DNA from: Erinaceus europaeus | Lineage: Eukaryota > Chordata > Mammalia > Eulipotyphla > Erinaceidae | Assembly: GCF_950295315.1 (NCBI RefSeq) | Contig: NC_080181.1 | Location: 35,121,375 to 35,185,374 of the forward strand | Length of the DNA: 64,000 nucleotides | Direction: 5' to 3' | In this document: one piece after another, positions 23,356-33,554 of the stretch | Position numbering within the stretch: the stretch's first letter is position 1 | How the letters are laid out: each line of letters starts with the position of its first letter | Made by a program: the position numbers and the translations under genes | Notes under the pieces: generated by a model | Told to the model about the DNA's origin: nothing | Database searches by the model: none | What the model saw: the letters and a program-made list of their open reading frames with translations, nothing else

Positions 23356-23871
23356 CATTATTGATGATGCACTTTTCAATATCTGTCTGTTCTTCTTTGA
23401 AACTAATAAAATATTTGTACAGGGCCCACAGGAAAGCCTGGTATGTTCTTTTTTTCTTTTTTTATTTATTGAAGACAGGAGACGTTAACAAAATCGTAGG
23501 ATAGGAGGGGTACAACTCCACACAATTCCCAACACCCGATCTCCATATCCCCTCCACTCCCAATAGCTTTCCCATTCTCTATCCCTCTGGGAGTATGGAC
23601 CCAGGGTCGTTGTGGGTTCGCTGATCGCAACCTAATCAACACGAGTGCCACCCCAGCATGCTTCACTTCAGACTGTGTCCAGAGACTTCAGGAGTGGAAG
23701 GACAACACTGGTATGTTCTAACGGGAGCTTCAGTTGACTTCTTAGGAATGGAAACATTTCCAGGTAACATGTTTTCAGGTTGTGACCCATGACTTCATCA
23801 ATGAACTCCTGGAGCCTAAACACAACCTGGCCATATGCAGCTATCTGTTCTAGTACCAATTGCAGGCAGCT
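23356..23871 (-). pseudogene. TUBGCP5: TUBGCP5 exon, about residues 308-389, split by an L1 fragment
   Basis: On the minus strand the exon starts at AGCTGCCTGC and reads VLEQIAAYGQVVFRLQEF-type GCP5 sequence up to EVMGH. A 1-bp deletion near 23,765 shifts the frame. The second half reads STEAPVRTYQAFLWALYKYF and ends IEKCIINN plus one base, at donor GTATTT. Removing the inserted L1 and one target copy leaves 246 bp, one less than the 247 expected. The base pair before the exon is GG instead of AG, so the acceptor is mutated. It carries three independent lesions: acceptor, frameshift and insertion. Confidence 0.9.
23450..23707 (-). mobile_element. L1 3'-end fragment inserted in the TUBGCP5 exon, with internal inversion
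   Basis: It is bounded by CTGGTATGTTCT on both sides (23,438-23,449 and 23,708-23,719). From the left, a T-rich (poly-A on minus) tail leads into the L1 3' UTR read on the minus strand to about 23,625. After that, L1 3' UTR sequence is in the opposite orientation (GCATGCTTCACTTCAGACTG). This is the twin-priming pattern. Confidence 0.9.
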
Positions 23872-23940
23872 CCACAACAGAAGCAAACTGCAATTATTTT
23901 AAAGTCAGTTCTCTGTAATCCTTACCTCCCACTTACTTAC

Positions 23941-24034
23941 CTGTGTCAAATGAGTTACTATAACATTATTTCTCACAGTTCCTTTCCCATCTATCAACTA
24001 AAATATAAATAACTTCTTTACCCCTGAAAGTAAC
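23941..24034 (-). pseudogene. TUBGCP5: TUBGCP5 exon, about residues 277-307
   Basis: Acceptor CTTTTTTTTTTTTCCAG-like sequence, a 94-bp exon and donor GTAAGTAAG. One base completes the split Trp codon, then 31 codons read LLSGVKKLFIF, a TAG in place of Gln, then LIDGK and RNNVIVTHLTQ. The nonsense codon is the only lesion, and both splice sites are strong. Confidence 0.88.
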
Positions 24035-24109
24035 CTGGAAAAAAAAAAGAATGTACCGTAAGTCTAGAGAAATTTCACTATAGTAATGCCAAAGAATATT
24101 TTTTAAATA

Positions 24110-24148
24110 TGGTATTTTTTTTGACAGAATAGAAATATTGAGGGGAAG

Positions 24149-24228
<80 letters not shown>

Positions 24229-25075
24229 TACCTACAGCACTGCTTCACTGCTTATGAAGCTTTCCCCCTGTGGGACTATGTGAAAGCTCGGTAGAGCCTA
24301 GGGGGAGCTCCCAACATCATCAGATGGAGGTCTGAAAAGCCACCTCTCTTATTAGCCTCTCTCCATAGAGATGAGCCAAGAGAGAAAAGTCTATCAGACT
24401 CAGCTTGCCCTTATTAGACTCCCAAATTCACAATATGCCTACACCCTCTCTCTCTTAGTTCTCCCTGCTGCCAGCGAAATGGTTGCCTGCTTTAGAATTC
24501 ACTCACTCAAAGTGCACACATTCCACTTCACCTTTTGATCACAAAGGAAGAACACATCCTGTCACAGACTCCTAACACCAGACAAGTGAAAAGACCCCAA
24601 AACCTTATTTAGTGGAGCCCTTTTGATGTGCTTAAAGCCTTTTTCTTCCTTCTCTATATCACCTTACTGGTTCAACCTCTATTCTTCTCTCAAACACCTT
24701 TAGATTATTAAATGCCTGCATCAGAAGACTGTTTTGATCTTTATATATCAACTCTTGTCTTACCAGCCCCCTGCCTTTAAAAAACCTGTGAATTCTGACG
24801 TATGTGAAAACTGTTATTTGTTTAACCTTCTATATTAACCGAAACCCACCCCCAATAAATGAGTTGATCCATCAAAATATTCCTTGATGTCTCTTTTCTT
24901 TATTGCTGAGTCCCTGTGCTAGTGAGGGGAACTGGTAGTTTACCTATCCTGGATGGGAGTCACCCCATGTGAGTGCTGGCATCCCCCTTCAAATGGGGAC
25001 CAGGGATTTGAACCTGGGTCCTTGTGCATAGTAATGTGTGCATTCAGCTAAGTTGCCACTGCCAAGCCCCATGCC
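24110..25075 (-). repeat. SINE, family B, with (TA)n(GA)n, interrupted by a solo LTR
   Basis: The minus-strand SINE has its core at 24,230-24,268 (CACTGCTTCACTGCTTATGAAGC on plus). It resumes at 24,988-25,075 (GGGGACCAGGGATTTGAACC), split by the LTR. A TA run at about 24,151-24,201 and a GA run at 24,202-24,229 lie in its 3' half. Confidence 0.85.
24269..24981 (+). mobile_element. solo LTR, 713 bp
   Basis: It starts TGTGGGACTATGTGAAAGC, ends GAGTGCTGGCA, and has TCCCCC directly on both sides (24,263-24,268 and 24,982-24,987). TG...CA ends plus a short direct repeat inside a SINE define an LTR insertion. A polyadenylation signal (CCAATAAATGAG) lies near 24,853, followed by a T-rich stretch. 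The family was not identified, and it is unlike the LTRs at 13-16 kb. Confidence 0.82.
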
Positions 25076-25261
25076 AAAAATATTTAACAAAAAGTTTAGA
25101 ACTATGTGCAAAAGAGGTCAGACAATAGGAACATAAAAGATATCAATTCTTTTTATTTGATTACTGTAAAACTCATGATATTGTGATATCTGGAAGTCTA
25201 AATAGCATTATCAATTATCAAAGTAATTCCTTCACATATGGGATAGTCCAATTTGTCCAGC

Positions 25262-25459
25262 TTTTTATGTATTATTTTTATTGGATACAGACAGCCAGAA
25301 ATGAAAGGGAAGGAGGTGACAGAGAAGGAGAGAGACAAAAAGTCACTTGTAATACTGCTTCACTACTCGTGAAGTTCTCCGCTTGCATGTAGGGACCAGG
25401 GGCTTGAACTTGGGTCCTTGTACATGTGTGTTCCACCAGGTGTGCCACCACCTGACCCT
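25262..25459 (-). repeat. SINE, family B
   Basis: On the minus strand it has GGGTCAGGTGGTGGCACACC, CCCAAGTTCAAGCCCC, the core GAACTTCACGAGTAGTGAAG and a CCAATAAAAATAATAC tail. Confidence 0.85.
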
Positions 25460-25475
25460 GTCCATTTCTTTTATT

Positions 25476-25757
25476 TTTTAATTTATTTTATTTATTTATT
25501 CCCTTTTGTTGCCCTTGTTGTTTTATTGTTGTAGTTATTATTATTGTTGTTGTCATTGTTGGATAAGATAGAGAGAAATGGAGAGAGGAAGGGGAAGACA
25601 GAGAGGAGTAGAGAAAGATAGACACCTGCAGACCTGCTTCACCACCTGTGAAGCGACTCCCCTGCAGGTGGGGAGCCAGGGTTCGAACCGGGATACTTAT
25701 GCCGTTCCTTGTGCTTTGCGCTACCTGCGCTTAACCCGCTGTGCTAAAGCCCGACTC
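25476..25757 (-). repeat. tRNA-derived SINE, family A
   Basis: On the minus strand the head GAGTCGGGCTTTAGCACAGC and B box GGTTCGAACCC are close to intact, followed by the core and tail. Confidence 0.93.
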
Positions 25758-25969
25758 AACTACACTGTCCATTTCTAAGAAGGTCAATGTTATGCTTTAA
25801 CCTACGTGAAAATGTGAAAATCATAGCACTTGTACACTATGTGGCATTACTCATGTTCATTTTTGTGAACAGAATCTATATTCTGAGATTCTCTGCTGTT
25901 GGGTCTGGGCACAGTCTGCTCTGTTTAAGAAAAATGAGGAGTAAACCAGGACTCTTGTATTGAAGTGAG

Positions 25970-26615
25970 ATCTTAACACAGCAAAAAAGAAAATCCCAGC
26001 AGTAGGTCCTTTTTCCAGCCAAGACATTATGTCTCCAGACAATAACTTGGACCCACCCACATTTCAGATTTGAGGCTCTCAGGGAAAAAAAAAAAAACTA
26101 GTATAGCCACCCTTTGGACTATACCTAAAACATGCCTACTAACTATCTACAAAATGGAGACACCCCTCCGCCTCTTCATCTGCACTATTCCAGTCTTTAA
26201 GTTCATAATTAGTCAACAATTTGTTTGGTTTTATATGCCAACTCTCTTTTCAGCCACCAGGTTCCCAATGCTAGCATGGTGCCAACCAGACTTCCCTGGA
26301 CAGACAAACCCACCAATGTGTCCTGGAGCTCTGATTCCTCAGAACCCTGCCCCATTAGGGAAAGAGAGAGTCAGGCTGGGAGTATGGATCGACCTCATGT
26401 TCAGTGGGGAAGCAATTACAGAAGCTAGATCTTCCACCTTCTGCATGCTACAATCGTCTTGTGTCCATACTCCCAGAGGGTTAAAGAATAGGTAAGCTAT
26501 TAAGGGAGGGGAGGGGATGGGATGTGGAGTTCTGGTGGTGGGAACTGTGTGAAGTTGTACCCTTCTTATCCTGTGGTTTTGTCAATGTTTCCTTTTCATA
26601 AATGAAATAAAAAAT
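25970..26615 (+). mobile_element. L1 3' UTR fragment, 5'-truncated
   Basis: It matches the L1 3' UTR at 41,160-41,360 (CCAGCCAAGACATTATGTCTCC) and then the common 3' end (GGTTCCCAATGCTAGCATGG, AGAACCCTGCCCCATTAGGG, GGGAAGCAATTACAGAAGC). It ends in an A-rich tail at about 26,600. Confidence 0.85.
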
Positions 26616-26970
26616 TAAAAAAGCAAATATATATATCACAGCAGTAAATCATATGGGGAAAGAAAAGATAAATTGCCTATTTCATCCATAGGTAGTTTAC
26701 AGAGAAACCAGTGAACAAACTTAATAAAACAAACTTTTAGACTAGGATAAAATTTATGGAGAGAGAAAAATGAGAAAAAGGGAAGGTAAATCAAGTAAAA
26801 GATGGATGTTGAAAGATAGAATTCTAGAAACCTTAATGTAGTGTATTTAGATATTGATTTCTAAGGGTGCACAACTAAGACTTTATGTAATCTTATAATG
26901 TAATTTTCCTTCAACCCAAATTATTTATGAAATGTTTTCTAAAATCCTGCACCCCACTAATAAAATTCGC
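26616..26970. other. intronic DNA, nothing recognised
   Basis: AT-rich with no repeat core. It lies to the left of the last base pair of palindrome homology that can be checked in this window. Confidence 0.4.
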
Positions 26971-26993
26971 ATTATTCAGTTAACAGGACTTAG

Positions 26994-27076
26994 CACAAAG
27001 TTTCACAAATATCTTATGTTTCCATAACAACAATTCTGGAACATAGAATGGATCAAAGTTATACAAGAGCTGCTCC
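26994..27076 (-). pseudogene. TUBGCP5: TUBGCP5 exon, about residues 247-276, left arm copy
   Basis: Acceptor GGTATCTGCTAACAG, an 83-bp exon, then CTAAGT where a GTAAGT donor is expected. The start reads EQLLYNFDPFYVP, aligning with the GCP5 DQHLYSSDPLYVP region. About 7 bp are then missing and the frame shifts. In the corrected register a TAA replaces a Gln codon before the final ETL and split Trp. The right-arm copy keeps the GT donor, so the donor loss is private to this arm. Confidence 0.85.
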
Positions 27077-27242
27077 CTGTTAGCAGATACCAAGGTTTCC
27101 ATTAAATATAGTTGCAAGCCTCAAAAAACATATGCAATTTGGCTGTAAATTAAGCAATAATCTATAAACAAATAAACATATACTAGAAGTGTCCTCTCTT
27201 ACTTTCAGATGATAATGGGTACTGGCATAAAGAACTTTCGGT

Positions 27243-27505
27243 TGAGGGAGTCAGCTGGTTAAGCACACATGGTTTGAAGCACAAGGACTGGCGTAAGGAT
27301 ACCAGTTCCAACCCCTGGCTGCCCACCTTCAGAGGAGTCACTTCACAGGTGGTGAAGCAGGTGTCTATCTTTCTCTCCCTGTCTTCCCCTCTCCTCTCCA
27401 TCTCTTGCTGTCCTAACAATGATGATAACAACAATACTAACTACAACAACAATAAAAACAAGGTCAACAAAAAGGAAAGTAAATAAATATAAAAAATTAA
27501 AAAAG
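27243..27505 (+). repeat. tRNA-derived SINE, family A
   Basis: The head reads GGGAGTCAGCTGGTTAAGC, followed by the core GAGGAGTCACTTCACAGGTGG and an ACAATACTAACTACAACAAC tail. Flanks GAACTTTCGGTTGA and GAGCTTTCAGTTGA are the target duplication. The inverted twin is at 63,475-63,727, so this insertion predates the palindrome. Confidence 0.92.
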
Positions 27506-27547
27506 AGCTTTCAGTTGACATATTTACTTAAAAGTCATTAAAAGCAG

Positions 27548-28085
27548 TGGCCAGTGATATGGCTCAATGGCTTGAGTATGAAGCCTGGGATTCTAGCACT
27601 GCACAGGTGCAGCAGTAGTCCTGTTTCACTAAATCAACCAATTTTATGTATATTACTGGTATAGACAAATGTTTAAAATATATATTGCACCAAAATAAAG
27701 GACTCTAGGGGAGAAGCTTCAGGTCCTGGTGCATGATGGTGGAGGAGAACCTAGGTTCAGGGTGAGAGTATCTTCTAGAAAATTGAGAATTTTCACACAT
27801 ATAAAAACTGCATTTACTATAAACCATTAATCCCCAGTAAAAAAAAATAATGTAACTATTTCCATGCAAATGAATTTTAAAAAATGTGTCTAATATGTAC
27901 CAATTTAGTCATCTTGAGTATAACAAATCAAAATGTATTAAAACTTAATAAAATTTTTACTTAGTAGCCAGGGAAGCAGCTCAGCAGGCAGAGCACAGGA
28001 CTTGGAAGTACTGGACTCTGGTTCTATCTCTGACACTGGATAGAGATGCAGGAAAGAGTTATGCTCTGGTCAATCAGGTAAAATA
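27548..28085 (+). repeat. two SINE-like units, family D
   Basis: Units begin at about 27,548 (GTGGCCAGTGATATGGCTCAA) and 27,966 (AGCCAGGGAAGCAGCTCAGC). Both carry a degenerate B-box region. Both have inverted twins in the right arm, at about 63,340-63,430 and 62,900-63,020. Confidence 0.6.
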
Positions 28086-28153
28086 CTTCAACGTATCTTT
28101 AAAGGATTAAAAACTGTTCCATTGGAATTCTTAATAAAGAAAGCTTAAATTTG

Positions 28154-29426
28154 GGAGAGGCATACGGGAAAATGGGCCCTATTCAATGGTTCCAGGACTG
28201 GGGGAAGTAGAGGCTCTATAGTGGAGATGTGAGGTTCCTGCTGTATTAGGGTTCAAAAAGACAATGGATAGTTAATGTTATAATCACATTATTTGGTAAT
28301 TGGGTTAAATTTGAAAAATCCTTTTGTTAGGGTTTGCTGTACAGTACCCAGTATCTTGTATATATCTGTGCTATTGGTTGCTTCTGATCTACTTGGTATA
28401 GGCTTTTGAGAGAGTCTGCATATGAATTACACTGCATATATTGAGAAAAGATTCAGTTTGTGTTTTGAAAAACTTCAAGACATACAATTAAATTTACCCT
28501 TCTCGTATTAACTACATTTTACTAGGAGTGTACATAAACACCATTCCCACCACGAAAAGACTGTGACCCATCCCTCCCACCCACTCCCACCCCCCAATGT
28601 ACCAGGTAGCTGAAACTCTACCCCGTACCTCAGGGTTATTACTTTGGTCCATATCAAATAATATTGCATCTGCCGATGACAACCTAACCAACACAACGAT
28701 TGCCACCTCAACATGCTTCACTTCAGACTGTGTCCAGAGACTTCACATGTAGAATGACAACCCTTCAGCTTCATTACTCGGGTGAGACCTTTCCTTTCAT
28801 AGTATACTCTAATTCCATCTCAGGTGGTTTACTTTCTAACAAAGTCCCAAAACCTGGATATACACCAATTTCTGTGAGAGAGAGCATATGTTCACACGTA
28901 TCCGTAAACTACTGCAAAATATATACCTGAAAGCAGAAGTACACTAGAGTTTGCAGTGAGTATCCCCCTAACACTTCCTCTCCACTATTCCAAGATTTGG
29001 GTCCATGATTGCTCAACAACTTGTTTGGCTTCATATGTTAACTCTCTTTTCAGTCACCAGGTTCCAGATGTCATCAGGATGCCGGCCAGGCTTCCCTGGA
29101 CTGAAGACCCCACCAATGTGTCTCGGAGCTCTGCTTCACCAGAGACCCACCCTTCTAGGGAAAGAGAAGGCAGACTGGGAGTATGGAGCGACCAGTCAAT
29201 GCCCATGTTCAGCGGGGAAGCCATTACAGAATCCAGACCTTCTTCCTTCTGCAACCCACAATGACCCTGGGTCCATGCTCCCCGAGGGATAGAGAATGGG
29301 AAAGCTGTCAGGGGAGAGGGTGAGATATGGAGAATGGGTCTTGGGAATTGTGTGGAATTGTACCCCTCCTACCCTATGGTTTTGCTAATTAATACTTTCT
29401 TAAATAAAAAAATAAAAATATATAAA
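28154..29426 (+). mobile_element. L1 3' end with 5' inversion (twin priming), left arm only
   Basis: AAGAAAGCTTAAATTT flanks it on both sides (about 28,138-28,153 and 29,427-29,442). Positions 28,154 to about 28,645 are L1 3' UTR in minus orientation (GGTTCCAGGACTGGGGGAAG). The rest is the downstream 3' UTR in plus orientation, ending in an A-rich tail. The opposite palindrome arm has an empty site here (near 55,370). Confidence 0.93.
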
Positions 29427-29548
29427 AAAGAAAGCTTAAATTTCAGGAAATTACTTAAATCACAAATCAAAACAAAAGCATTCAAAAGAACAAAGCAAAA
29501 AAAGTTTTATTTTTCTGTTTACATTAAATGAAAATTTTAGGTTCTTAC

Positions 29549-29664
29549 CAGACAGAAGCTAAATTGGGAGTGCAAATGTAAACTATGAGGAAACTTGGAG
29601 GACTTGGTTGTCCAGTACTAATGAACCACATGCTGCTCTAGCCAGCTTTGGCCATCTGATTCCT
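29549..29664 (-). pseudogene. TUBGCP5: TUBGCP5 exon, about residues 209-246, left arm copy
   Basis: On the minus strand a TAGCAG acceptor leads into 116 bp ending at donor GTAAGAAC. It reads EESDGQSWLEQHVVH, then TAG in place of Gln, then YWTTKSSKFPHSLHLHS. A 1-bp insertion (CCC for CC) shifts the frame just before the end, where NLASVW would otherwise follow. The right-arm copy at 55,144-55,259 has the same stop and the same insertion. Confidence 0.9.
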
Positions 29665-29764
29665 CTGCTAGAAGGAAATTTACTTTTACAGAAATTAACG
29701 ACAACAAAAATACTTGATCAGGTTTGCTGTACTCCTTGGACTTATGAACCCATGAAGATTCAAC

Positions 29765-29968
29765 TGAGTGGGCCAGGAAATAGTGCAGACAGCACAAAGA
29801 CTTTACCATGTGCAAGAACCCAGGTTCAAGTCCCTGGTCCTGACCACAAGTGGTGAAGCAGTACTGCAGATGTCTGTGACTCTTTCTTCTTATCTCCACT
29901 TTCCTTTCCACACTTCCCTCTTCAACATTCATCCTGTGATACTACTTCATAAATACTTCAGGAGAAAA
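29765..29968 (+). repeat. SINE, family B
   Basis: The head reads GGGCCAGGAAATAGTGCAGAC, with CCCAGGTTCAAGTCCCTGG and the core AAGTGGTGAAGCAGTACTGC. Its inverted twin is at about 54,872-55,040. Confidence 0.8.
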
Positions 29969-30009
29969 TATCTATAAATAGTCTAGAGGATAAGGACAGC
30001 ATATATGCA

Positions 30010-30160
30010 TATATATATATATTTTTTTTTTTTTTTAACAGAGCATGGCTCATCTTTGGCTTATGGTGCTGCAGGGGATTAAACCTGGGACTTTGGAGAC
30101 TCAGACACATGGGTTTCTTTGTATAACCATTAGGATACCTTCCAACCCAGAGCTAATATA
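30010..30160 (-). repeat. SINE-like repeat, family C, with (TA)n
   Basis: A T tract and AACAGAGCATGGCTCATCTTT lead to TTTGTATAACCATTAGGATACC. The adjoining TA run is short here and expanded in the right arm (54,757-54,800). Confidence 0.65.
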
Positions 30161-30172
30161 TAGCTCCACTCC

Positions 30173-32900
30173 TGACGATTTATTCCAATAAATAATCAAG
30201 AGAATAGAAAGTAAAAAAAGAAAAAGAAAAGGAAAGGAAAATGAAATATCCCACTATTTCAAGGGGCTACTCAGGACAATGCTTTCCTTGTTAAGATCGT
30301 CCCAGCATACCATATGCAGAAAGGCAAAGACTCCATGTATGTTTTAACCCAGTTTTTATATTTATTTATTTATTTATTTATGTAGTTATTCAATTTTGTT
30401 ATTGATGAATTAATGTATTACATTGGACACCAGACTAGAGCTCTGACACCAGCGGTCTCAACTACCCCTAGATGTTGCTCTGCTTCTACTAATCCAATCC
30501 ATTGACCTGTCCATCGATCCATCCATCCATCCATCTAGCCATCCATCCATCCATCATCCATCCATCCACCAGTCAACCAAGCTAAGTACAAAAGGAGATC
30601 TCTCCTTGAATGATGAAGACAATCAACACTGCACAGGTAGGTTGCAAAGGGGCCAGTTCGGCTGAATAGGGCAGAGGGGCTGAACCAGCGAATGTGTTGG
30701 GAGGTGTGGGTGTGGGTGTGGGTGTGGGTGTGGGTGTGGGTGTGGGTGGGGTGAGCCAGTGACCTTGTGAGCTGGGTCACCTCAGGGGAAGGGAGGGGTT
30801 GGATGGGGTTGTGAGCAGCTGTCACTGGAGAACCATCACAAGTGCTGGAGCTCATAAGAAGGGCACCCGGAAGAGAGGACAGACAAGAGGAGAGAAGCAA
30901 GGAGCAGAGGAGAGGAGAGGGGAGAGGATGGAGAGGAGAGGAGAGGACAGGAGAGGACAGGAGTGGAGGGGACCTTAGAAACCTACCTGGACAAAGGCAG
31001 CATACAGACATCCAGGAAGGCAGGCAGGCATGCAGGCATCTCTGACCTGGGCTCCCTGGATCCCGGGTGCACTTCCTCCTTTCTTCTCTTGGCTGCCAGC
31101 CCTGAGGTCCCTCATCGGTCAGCACTGTCTTCCCATCCTTCTGACTCTCTGTACCAGGGCCCTGGCATCTGGGCGCTGCTGCCTGACCGAGTGCCAGGGC
31201 AGTTGGGCTGCCCAGTGCCAGTGTGGCCAGCACAGAATGCAGGGGGTAGGACATAAAGAGGGCTCCTGCGGTTGCTAGGCCACGGGGAAGGTGCCCAACC
31301 AGTTGACCAGCAGCCATGACCCCCACGCTGAATATGACCTGAGGGGTGGTAGCCAGCCACCAGAGCCAGAGCCCCAGGAAAAGCTTGTGGTGGCCAGCCA
31401 CCAGAGCCAGAGCCCCAGGCCAAAGCAGGTGCAGGTGGGACGGGCCAAGGGGCTATGGGCAGAGTGGGGTGTGTCTGGGCATGGGGCTGGCATCTGACAG
31501 CCCAGGGCTGGGGGACAAGGGCCGCCAGGCACCTGTCCCACCATGTGCACTGACACACAGTCTTGCTGACTGACTGACAGTCCCCGCCCCACAGATACCC
31601 ACACTAGGTCCCTGGGTGCCCTGAGCTCACCCTGAGGTTTGGTGGGTGCCTGCCTGGACACATGCCTCCGTACTGGAGGTCTCTATTAATCCCATTGCTT
31701 ACTGACAGCTGCCCTCCTTCCCCTCCTCCTACTCCTCCTCCTCCTCCTCCTCCTCATCCTCCAACTCCGCATCCTATTCCTCATCCTCAGGGGGTCTCAC
31801 TCAGGGCCCTTGGCCTAGGCAAGCTAGGGCTGCTGCTCTGGCTTCTGCAGCTTCTATCCAGTGGGTGGGTGCAGGTATCTGGTGCTGTCAGTCCCTGATT
31901 CCTGGGACCTTCCATGCCTGCAGCTCCCCCCACTCTCTAGTCCAGACACCTCCTCAAGGATGCCCCCTTTCCCCTTGGCCCCTGTCCCCCAGCTCCCCAA
32001 CTAACATCTACTGTGTGTCTCCTTGAGCTACTTTTCTGCCACCCTGCTGCTTCCCTTCAGCCCTGGGGGCCCTGGGACAGCCCAGCTACCATCTCACCAT
32101 CCAGCAGGGGGAACTGCCCTAACCCCCTGCCACCACACACACACACAGCCCTGCAAACACTCAGGGTCACCCCTGACTGCAGCCTGCCTCTCAAACAGTC
32201 TCCTTCTGTCCCCTAGCCCCCCACAGACACCTGGGCATGAGCAGACCACACATGCCACACTCTCCCTCCCCAACACTCCATTTGCTCTAAGGTTGTCAAG
32301 AGCCTATTTTTCTTGCTGTAGCTGAGTTGAGACTGTACAGTGTCCTGGGGAGCAAGAACTGCAAACAGTCCATCTACAATGTAACATTTGGGTCTAAGGC
32401 CGCCCAATCCCTAGTGCGCTGTGCAGGCCTATGACTGGCGAAAACACCCCAGTCTGAGCCTGAGACCTGGCTGCCTAATGGCTCCTTCTGTGGACTAGGA
32501 GACAGACACAGACAGAGTTTTCAGGTTCAAAGCCTGTACTTCCCAGAAGAAGGTCATTCACTACGGTTAAAAAAAAAAAGCCTTTTAATTTTTTTTTCCC
32601 CCCTGCCTGGGTAACCTGTCTGCTGCCAGTTTCTCAGTGACGAAAGGGGAAAATCTTTTTGGAGGGAAAAGGACCAAAGTGCAGGCAGGTGGACTCTGTG
32701 GAGGGTGGATGGGAAGTTGCTCCTGCCCTGGCACTAGAGTCCCAGCTGCTGTTCCAGGTGCTCTCTGATACCAGAGATCTCCGTGAGTCCTGTCATGACA
32801 CTGTCTCCAGGACTGATCCTCAGGATAATGAGGATTCAAAACTAGGCAGGTCAGATTGCTTTCAAAAGTAAATCCAGGGATGTTTGGCGGTATGTCAGAA
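30173..32900. repeat. GC-rich tandem duplication, copy 1
   Basis: It begins CTGACGATTTATTCCAATAAA and ends near AATCCAGGGATGTTTGG. The second copy begins about 3,382 bp further right. Inside are an ATCC run (about 30,519-30,572), a GTGTGG run (about 30,704-30,750), an AGGAG-rich block, a two-copy AGCCACCAGAGCCAGAGCCCC block (about 31,357-31,415) and a CTC run (about 31,720-31,755). The body is GC-rich and unlike the surrounding DNA. I see no coding exon with splice support. The long open frames are GC-driven and differ between the copies. Confidence 0.92.
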
Positions 32901-33240
32901 GGTTAAGGCTTCTGGCCCTGGAGAAAAGAGAGGACAGGTGGAAGGATCTGGGCGCTGGCCCCCAGACCTCCACTTGCAGGGGAGTCTCTTTACAGGGGGT
33001 GAAGCAGGTCTTTAGGGGCTCTATCTTTCTCCCCCACTCTGTATTTCCCCTCCTCTCTCCTTTTCTCTCTGTCTGATGCAAGGTCAGTAACAACAACCAC
33101 AACAATAATAACCACCACAGTGACCGAGCAACAAGGGCAGCGAAAGGGGAACATATGGAGTGCAGGAGCTGTGGATTATTCGAGGCGCAGGCACTGAGCT
33201 GTGGCCATAAACCCTTGAGGCAATCAATCAATAAATGAAT
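32893..33240 (+). repeat. SINE, family A, decayed
   Basis: The core GGGGAGTCTCTTTACAGGGGG and tail ACAACAACCACAACAATAATAACC are present, followed by a family A 3' extension (GGAGTGCAGGAGCTGTGGATT). Confidence 0.75.
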
Positions 33241-33379
33241 TAGTAATACAGGTAACAGACATGTATATGTCCCTGTGTCTTTCCACTGAGTTAATGTCAA
33301 TGCACTTTTATTTATTTCTTCGTTTATTTATTACCTTGCCATGAGAATTTCTTTTCATTGCTAAAAAAACTGTCCCATC

Positions 33380-33554
33380 AAGGGTACCAGGTGGTGCCAC
33401 ACCCAGTTAAGCACTCATGTGACAGTGCAGGAGGACTGGGGTTCAAGACCCTGGTCCCCACCTGCCGGGCGAAATCTTTACGAGTGGTGGACAAGTGCTG
33501 CAGGTGTCTCTCTGTGTCTCAAACTCTCTATCCCTCCCTTCCCTCTCCATTCCT
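33380..33554 (+). repeat. SINE, family B, truncated at the duplication joint
   Basis: Its head reads ACCAGGTGGTGCCACACCC. It runs to CCCTCTCCATTC, where it is cut off and joined directly to the start of copy 2, before its usual TATCCAATAAA end. The truncation marks the duplication breakpoint. Confidence 0.85.

Larger units (their letters stand above)
26971..30168. repeat. outer left arm of the palindrome
   Basis: Its reverse complement is found at 54,618-64,000. Matching markers are ATTATTCAGTTAACAGGACTT (26,971) with the window end, the SINE at 27,243 with that at 63,475, and CCATTGGAATTC (28,119) with 55,392. TUBGCP5 exons at 26,994 and 29,549 match those at 63,894 and 55,144. The arm holds its own L1 insertion at 28,154-29,426, absent from the other arm. 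Homology may continue further left but cannot be tested here. Confidence 0.93.

Noticed and set aside
29608..29856. An 82-codon open frame, with an apparent 106-bp exon flanked by AG and GT, on the plus strand (mirror at 54,952-55,200 on minus)
   Set aside because: It looked coding, but it is antisense to the TUBGCP5 exon, which explains the sequence better on the other strand, with known protein similarity and consistent phases.
30842..31045. AGGAG-rich frame as a charged coding region
   Set aside because: Simple purine-rich repeat; both strands stay open for compositional reasons.
30535..31401. 288-codon open frame on minus in the GC-rich duplication, and the related frame at 33,912-34,592
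   Set aside because: It runs through minisatellites (ATCC, GTGTGG) and its extent differs between the two duplicate copies, so it is not conserved as a protein.
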